Assembly (NCBI GenBank): GCA_001275005.1
Contig: JWZX01001672.1
Span: forward strand, 1-11,765
DNA: 11,765 nucleotides
Direction: 5' to 3'
Origin: Chrysochromulina tobinii
Lineage: Eukaryota > Haptophyta > Prymnesiales > Chrysochromulinaceae
Position numbers and translations under genes: made by a program. Positions 7,401 through 11,765 of the stretch are shown piece after piece (the stretch's first letter is position 1; each line of letters starts with the position of its first letter). The notes beneath the pieces were generated by a model. It saw nothing but the letters and a program-made list of their open reading frames with translations. It was not told where the DNA came from and ran no database searches.

Positions 7401-9556
7401 GAGCGCTGGCGTGAGCACACGGACGAGGCTCTAGAGAAGGCGACGGCCGTGCATGCCTTTGCCTGCAAGGCCGCGCAACTCTTCCGGCACGCGAAGCTGG
7501 CCGCTGCGCTGCGCACATGGCAGAGCGCCGCACGCGAGGCGAGCGTCGCGTTTGGGATGCTCAACACCGCGGCGGAGTCGCTACAGCCGTTGCGCGCGCC
7601 GCTCACGCAATGGAAGGAGACGTACCTCGAGCAGGTTCGATTCCGCAGTGGGGCACTCAAAGCCTTCGGCAAGTGGGCAGGAGGGCTACGCGGCCGCTGG
7701 GTCGAGTGGATGGCCTTCCGTGAGGCCGTCAAGATGGAGAAGATGCGCATGCAAACGTGCGGGCGCCTTTGGCGCAATAAGGAGGTTGCGGCACTCACCC
7801 ACGCCTTCGAGACGCTAAGCACCTATGCGACGGATATGGCGAAGCTGCAGCGCGCGGTGCACCTGCTCAAGGGCAGCAAACTGCTCAAGTGCTTCCGCAT
7901 CTGGCGCGTGGACACGAAGCGCGTCAGGGCGGGCAACATGCTCAAGAACTCGGCCGTGCACTCGCGCCTCGGGCGTGGCTTCGTCACCCTGTATAAGGCG
8001 TACAAGGCGTCGCTCGTGCGCTACCAGCAGGGGCGCTGGCTCACGGCGAAGGCGCACGTGCTCAAGGCCAAGATGTTCGAGGCCCTCGGGGCATGGAAGC
8101 ACCTGCTCGTCGAGCGCGCAGCCGCCGCCGAGCAACGCGAGGTGGCCGAGGCGGCGCACGTGCTGGGCGCGCTGCGCTGCCTGAGCCGTCGCGCGGCAAA
8201 CCGGCTGAACGGCGAGGTGAGGGCGACGCGGGCGGACGGCCTCTGGAGGCTGATGGCGCTGCGCCGGCCGCTCGCTCGCATGCTCGCCTTGGGGGCTCCG
8301 GGCGGCGAGTGGCAGCTGCGTACCGTCGCGTACGCGGCGGCCGTGCAGAATACGTCGCGCAAGGCGTATGCCACGTGGCAGCTGCACAACTACCGCGTGC
8401 TGTGCGTGCGCACCGCCAAGCACCACCTCGCCTGCGTCACCCTTCGCAAGCACCTTCGCGCGCTCGGCGTCGTGGCGGCAGAGGCGGCGCGCAAGCGCAC
8501 GGCGCACCGCCGGATGGTGCAGCAGCGAGTGGAGCGTCGGCTTCTCTCGATGATCTTCGGCGCGTGGCGACGTGGCGCCCGGCTCAAGATCCTCTCCTTC
8601 CCGTCGCACCTCCTTCACGTCGCACAGGCATGGGGCGCCGGGCCCGAGCACTGGCGGCTCATCGAGCTGCGCGAGGCGGAGAGGCGCTCGGCGCACTCGA
8701 TGGCGCACCACGCCGCCGCGATGGAGCAGGCGCGACTGGACGCGCAGCGCCTCCGCCTCGAGCTCGTGCGCCATAACGTCGAGGACGAGCTCCACCGGCT
8801 TCATCCGGGCGGCTGGGCGCCGGGCGGGCGGACGATGGGGGCGCCGCTGCCGCCTCACACTGCTGCCCAGGCGGCCGCCGCCCACGCTGCCGCTGCCTAC
8901 GCTGGCGCTGCGCCGCCGCCCGCTGCGGGGAGCTACCACCCGCCTGCCGCCGCCATCGGGCTCGGCAGCGGCGCGTTCGGTGCCAGCAGCCTCTACGGCG
9001 GCGGCGGCGGGCTCGGCAGCCTCAACAGCAGCGCCTACGGCCGCGGCATGAGCGCCTACAGTGGCGGGGGCGCCTTTGGCGTTGGCGGCCCTCTCGGCGG
9101 CATCGCGTCGGGAGCGGGCGGTGCAGATAGTGGGCGTTTGGTTGCCGCCCTCGGCCGCGCCTTTCCAGATGGTGCCACCCTCGTCGCGGCGCAGAACTCC
9201 TCCCTCCCTCCTTCCCTCGCGGCGATGCAAAGCCAACACGCGCGCGCGCTAGCGAGCGCGAGTGCCGGCGGTTGGGCTGAAGGGCTCTCAGCGGCTCTCG
9301 AGGGCGGCCAAAGGGCGCACCTCCTCTCCCAGCCAGCCGCGACCCGCGGCGCTCCTCAAGGGGTCGCCGGAGGAGCGCGCGGCGCGCGAGGCGCGGGTAG
9401 CGCGGGCAGCGCGACGGCGGCGGCGGCGGCGGAGGCGGCCGCATTGCTGCAGCTGCGTGCGGAGCTCACGCCACCGGCACTGACCGCAGCCAGGGCCAGG
9501 CCGCCGCAGCCGTCCGACGCCGCGGTCATGTACCGCACCCTCGCCGAATACGGCTT

Positions 9557-9604
<48 letters not shown>

Positions 9605-9938
9605 AGCGGCGGGGGCGGCAGCAGCAGCAGGCAGCGGCATGTACGGGCGTCCGCCGCTCGGCGCCATGCCTTCCCAAGCTGGTTATGCGTCACATTCACA
9701 TTCACAGGCCGCCCTCTCGAATGCATCGGCGCTCTCAAACGCCGTCGCGACACGCGCGGCCGCAGCTCTGCAGCGCGCGGCCACATCCTCAGGCAGCGCC
9801 GTGGGCGCACCGGCGGCCAATCTGCTCGACCAGCTCGGCGGCCTGAGGGCGGGCTCCTACCTCGACGGCATCACCGCGTGGGCCAGCGAGTCGATCGAGG
9901 ATGTGAGGCTGGCGCACCCGCAGGGCGGAGCTCAGTGA
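4443..9938 (+). CDS. Large Sfi1-like Trp-repeat protein, candidate centrin-binding scaffold
   Basis: One uninterrupted frame encodes 1831 residues from the first in-frame ATG at 4443; the open frame extends upstream to 4296 but without an ATG. Residues 1-408 are Pro/Ser/Ala/Gly low complexity. Residues about 409-1380 form a helical array with recurrent F/A-x-x-W motifs such as AWRQW, SFETW, GWRAW, AWESW, GFERW, ALRTW, CFRIW and FGAWRR. Successive motif tryptophans in the middle lie 29, 33, 33, 29, 33, 37 and 31 residues apart. This resembles Sfi1 repeats (A-x7-LL-x3-F/L-x2-W-K/R, spacing about 23-35), each a helix that binds one centrin, in spindle-pole-body, centriole or basal-body fibres. 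Residues about 1400-1455 form a charged helix (EHWRLIELREAERRSAH and following). The remainder is Gly/Ala-rich with a 16-Gly run at 1706-1721. Yeast Sfi1 is about half as long. The family call rests on repeat pattern, not on a domain search; a generic IQ-like or other coiled helical repeat is the alternative. Confidence 0.8.
5667..8580 (+). repeat. Degenerate protein repeat array (Trp motif, about 29-37 residues)
   Basis: This region codes the Trp-motif array, roughly residues 409-1380 of the large protein. The units have diverged at the DNA level; no long exact direct repeats are seen, so the array is old rather than recently amplified. Basic residues commonly follow the Trp (WR, WK), and Ala/Leu positions fall before it, as in centrin-binding helices. 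Confidence 0.65.
9558..9605 (+). repeat. GGC microsatellite coding poly-glycine
   Basis: Fifteen consecutive GGC codons plus one GGA encode 16 glycines in the C-terminal tail of the Sfi1-like protein. It is nearly pure at the DNA level, so it is probably slippage-prone and may also be an assembly-sensitive spot. Confidence 0.9.
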
Positions 9939-10187
9939 GGCAGCCAGGCAGTGGCCGCGCAGTGAGACAGTATCAAACCCGCTAGGAGAGCCCACACAGT
10001 GTGGGGGGGATGGGCGAGGGTGTTCTTACGCTCGAAGCCGGGCCGGCGGAGCGAAGGGCAGTGGGAGGGGGAGGCGAAGGGCGTGTATTCCGGTTATTGT
10101 CGTGAGCGTGCGCGCGCGCGCCCCAGCTCCCGCGGCCGGCGGCTCGGTCTCGCGGGCGTCGACGCGGGCGCCCCTCCCCCCTCCCCC

Positions 10188-10258
10188 CGATGTCGCGCGC
10201 GGACGCCGGCGCGCGGAATAGCGAATACATCACCGGTCGCACCGCGTCCGCGACATCG
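10188..10258. repeat. Inverted repeat, 15 paired bases with a 4-nt bulge
   Basis: CGATGTCGC at 10188-10196 pairs with GCGACATCG at 10250-10258, and GGACGC at 10201-10206 pairs with GCGTCC at 10244-10249. The four bases GCGC at 10197-10200 bulge out, and the loop is 37 nt. It lies in non-coding sequence. Confidence 0.5.
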
Positions 10259-10339
10259 TCGGAGAGCTCTGAGGTGTGAAAGGAGATAGCTCGACCGCGT
10301 CGGATAGCGGGCGAGTACGACTATAATTACGAGACGACC

Positions 10340-10363
10340 TCTCGCGCGTCGGCCGTCGCGAGA
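10340..10363. repeat. Inverted repeat, 7-bp arms, 10-nt loop
   Basis: TCTCGCG at 10340-10346 pairs with CGCGAGA at 10357-10363. A competing pairing of CGAGA at 10330-10334 with TCTCG at 10340-10344 overlaps it. Confidence 0.35.
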
Positions 10364-10562
10364 CGCGCCGGGCCGTGGCCGGGAGGATCCGCGACGCTCG
10401 CGATGTCCGCGATGCGTGTGACGATCCTGATGAACAGCGCGATTGCGAGATGCTGTACGCGCCGGCTTAGAACGTACGGTCCAGGCGGTCCACGAACCGC
10501 CCCCGGTCCGTCGCCCGTCGGCAACGGCGTCGCGCGCGTCGCGCCGCCGCGGCCGATCGAGC

Positions 10563-10586
10563 GATATCTTTCGAATCCGAGATATC
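10563..10586. repeat. Inverted repeat GATATCT / AGATATC
   Basis: The 7-bp arms at 10563-10569 and 10580-10586 flank a 10-nt loop at the right end of the CpG-dense block. The arms are A/T-rich, unlike their surroundings. Confidence 0.4.
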
Positions 10587-11096
10587 TGTTACACACGCCG
10601 GATTAAGGGTGCGTATGGACCGCTGTTTTCTTGCCTTTTGTCCCCGCAAAAGTTCGATTCATTTCCCACTCTCGTCATCCGTCTCCCGTTCGCGTCGCGA
10701 TGGCCTTTCGGATAGGTCCCGGCGCAAAGGCTCGAGTGGTGCATCGCTGGACGACGTACCGCTGGCATCCGGCCAGGCGCGCCAGCAGCTAACCAGCTCA
10801 GTGGCTTGCGAAGAGGCTGTGTTTTTGCGTTTCGTGCAGAATGAGCCACTCGAGCGCTCGCTGTCAGTGCGAGAAAGCTAACGCTCAACGTCAATTAGGT
10901 GCGAAGCCGGCCTGCATCACAGCCTGCGCGCGCGCATCGCAAACAAGCGGTGGACACAGCATCATTACACTACCGTTCACCCACTCCCGCCATCGTTCGG
11001 ATACGTGCACGATCGCGTTGCCTTCATCTCTGTGCACCACTCACACACGCCGCGTTGCTCCCGTGCGCAGATTTATCACCTGCAAAGGTCAATGCG

Positions 11097-11765
11097 ATGG
11101 AGGACTACCCGCTCTGGGCGAACATCGACGTGATCGTCGAGGCGCACGCGTCGGGCACCGGCGCGGAGCCGCCACACAGCTACGCATTCACGCGCTGCAT
11201 CACAAAGCTGCTGCTGCGCCGTACGCATGACCATTTGCTTGAGCTGATCAACAACGGCACCGTCGCGCGCGGCACGCTGCTGGTGACCATGGCGCGCGTC
11301 GTTCTCATCATATTGGATGTGCGCCCGCCCACAGAGCCCTGGGCCGATGCCGATGCATGCGCGTGACTCCCGCAGCTCCCGTGCGCACACACAACGTGTG
11401 TGCGCACGGGTGCCGCTTTTTCGTGCCCTTGTTCCCCCTCGCAGGTGCCCTCATCGATATGAGCCTGCCGTTCGACTACCGCGTCGCCGCTTTCGAGCAA
11501 GTCACCAACGGCACGCGCAAACCCTCCCGCGCGAGCCCTCCCGCGCGAGCCCTCCCGCGCGAGCCCTCCCGCGCGCGTCGCCACGCCGCTCGAGCTGCAA
11601 AAGGTCCGCTCGCTCGCGTGCGTGGCAGCGTGCGCGCGTGGCCGCATGCTGCACACATACCCTGCTGCTGCTGCTGCCGCGAGGCTGCCTGCAGATGCTT
11701 GCCGCGATTTGGGCTACCATCGCCGGCACCCGACTCACCATCGGGCCGCTCGGCGGAGCATCTCA
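11097..11765 (+). CDS. Unidentified multi-exon gene, 5' part, cut by the right edge
   Basis: Exon 1 starts at ATG 11097 (G at -3, G at +4; first ATG in this frame) and begins MEDYPLWANIDVIVEAH. GC3 is very high up to a candidate donor CTG|GTGACC after residue 62 (11282/11283); the frame stays open to TGA 11364-11366 but looks less coding there. A strong pyrimidine tract ends in GCAG|GTGCC at 11444/11445, and the high-GC3 frame after it begins ALIDMSLPFDYRVAAF. This frame needs a phase-1 intron, which the 11283 donor (phase 0) does not give; the only phase-1 GT in exon 1 is C|GTACGC at 11220/11221. A further candidate acceptor is CTGCAG|ATGCTT at 11694/11695, opening MLAAIWATIAGTRLTIGPL. I recognise no family. 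The exact exon structure is unresolved, and the single span given here includes introns. Confidence 0.5.
11378..11410. repeat. Perfect 15-bp hairpin, 3-nt loop, in a probable intron
   Basis: The arm at 11378-11392 (CCCGTGCGCACACAC) is exactly complementary to 11396-11410 around loop AAC. Two more G-C pairs form beyond a T-T mismatch (11375-11376 with 11412-11413). It lies about 34 nt before the pyrimidine-tract acceptor at 11444, in the probable first intron of the right-edge gene. Confidence 0.8.
11522..11575. repeat. 14-bp tandem repeat, 3.9 copies
   Basis: The unit CCCTCCCGCGCGAG occurs at 11522-11535, 11536-11549 and 11550-11563, then 12 bases of a fourth copy at 11564-11575, all exact. 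The unit is not a multiple of three, and its translation is Arg/Pro/Ala-rich, so it is more likely intronic than coding. Confidence 0.85.

Larger units (their letters stand above)
9939..11096. other. Intergenic region between the Sfi1-like gene and the right-edge gene
   Basis: This 1158-bp stretch should hold the 3' UTR of the Sfi1-like gene and the promoter and leader of the next gene. No open frame here gives a recognisable protein. It contains a short (CG)n run at about 10111-10122, a C-rich tract at 10171-10188 (G-rich on the minus strand), and a CpG-dense block from about 10188 to 10600 with several inverted repeats. From about 10610 the base composition is less GC-rich. Confidence 0.5.

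Noticed and set aside
6455-9239. Two long minus-strand frames (455 and 474 codons) opposite the Sfi1-like gene
   Set aside because: They are Arg/Ala-rich mirror frames of a high-GC3 coding sequence; the plus-strand frame has the periodic Trp repeat and is the real one.
10171-10188. G-quadruplex on the minus strand of the C-rich tract
   Set aside because: There are only three G-runs (6, 6, 4) separated by single A; a four-tract structure with three tetrads is not clearly available.
9982-10596. Minus-strand frames with short helix-like stretches (for example DDVADAVRPVMYSLF near 10217-10261)
   Set aside because: They are short, bounded by stops, and merge into Arg/Pro-rich noise; no start or splice model gave a convincing protein.
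10590-10670. Possible tRNA (GTTCGATTC at 10652-10660 resembles a T-loop)
   Set aside because: The flanking bases do not form a T-stem, and no acceptor, D or anticodon arms can be drawn around it.
10899-11096. Upstream extension of the right-edge gene to 10899
   Set aside because: The frame opens at a GTG just after a stop, and the translation is low-information; ATG 11097 has a strong start context. It is probably 5' leader.
1-11765. CRISPR array, prokaryotic operon, insertion sequence or virus
   Set aside because: There are no spaced direct repeats, no operon-like same-strand packing and no transposase, integrase or capsid-like protein; gene content and the intron are eukaryotic nuclear.

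Overview
The window looks like nuclear DNA from a GC-rich, compact eukaryotic genome, most plausibly a flagellated unicellular alga. A haptophyte is my guess from style alone (very high GC3, short introns, a large Trp-repeat protein, Ala/Gly/Pro-rich low complexity) and is not proven. The evidence for a eukaryote is firm. There is a LEO1 homologue (Paf1 transcription elongation complex) whose conserved domain is rejoined only by removing a short GT-AG intron. There is the N-terminus of a mitochondrial Xaa-Pro aminopeptidase with a presequence. There are also doublecortin-like and Sfi1-like proteins.

Layout from left to right. (1) 554..1, minus, runs off the left edge: the N-terminal 184 residues of an ICP55/XPNPEP3-type aminopeptidase P. 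(2) 555-999: a head-to-head intergenic region with a 15-bp inverted repeat. (3) 1000-1983, plus: a 327-residue protein with a doublecortin/ubiquitin-like domain followed by a charged helical tail. (4) 1984-2963: a tail-to-tail intergenic region with hairpins and no convincing gene. (5) 4283..2964, minus: LEO1, two exons, 401 residues when spliced. (6) 4284-4442: a 159-bp divergent promoter region. (7) 4443-9938, plus: an 1831-residue Sfi1-like protein with a Trp-repeat array and low-complexity ends. (8) 9939-11096: an intergenic region with a CpG-dense, inverted-repeat-rich block. (9) 11097 to the right edge, plus: the start of an unidentified multi-exon gene, with a perfect 15-bp hairpin in its probable first intron and a 14-bp tandem repeat further on.

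The genes are not an operon. Two head-to-head pairs (aminopeptidase/DCX-like and LEO1/Sfi1-like) are separated by a tail-to-tail junction. LEO1 and the aminopeptidase are housekeeping functions (transcription elongation; mitochondrial protein processing). The DCX-like and Sfi1-like proteins both suggest the microtubule/centrin cytoskeleton of basal bodies or flagella, but nothing here shows that they work together. I see no mobile element with coding capacity, no CRISPR array, and no rRNA or tRNA. The most interesting items are the uninterrupted 5.5-kb Sfi1-like gene, the DCX-like protein of unusual architecture, and the unidentified gene at the right edge. I do not see a clearly new multi-gene system.
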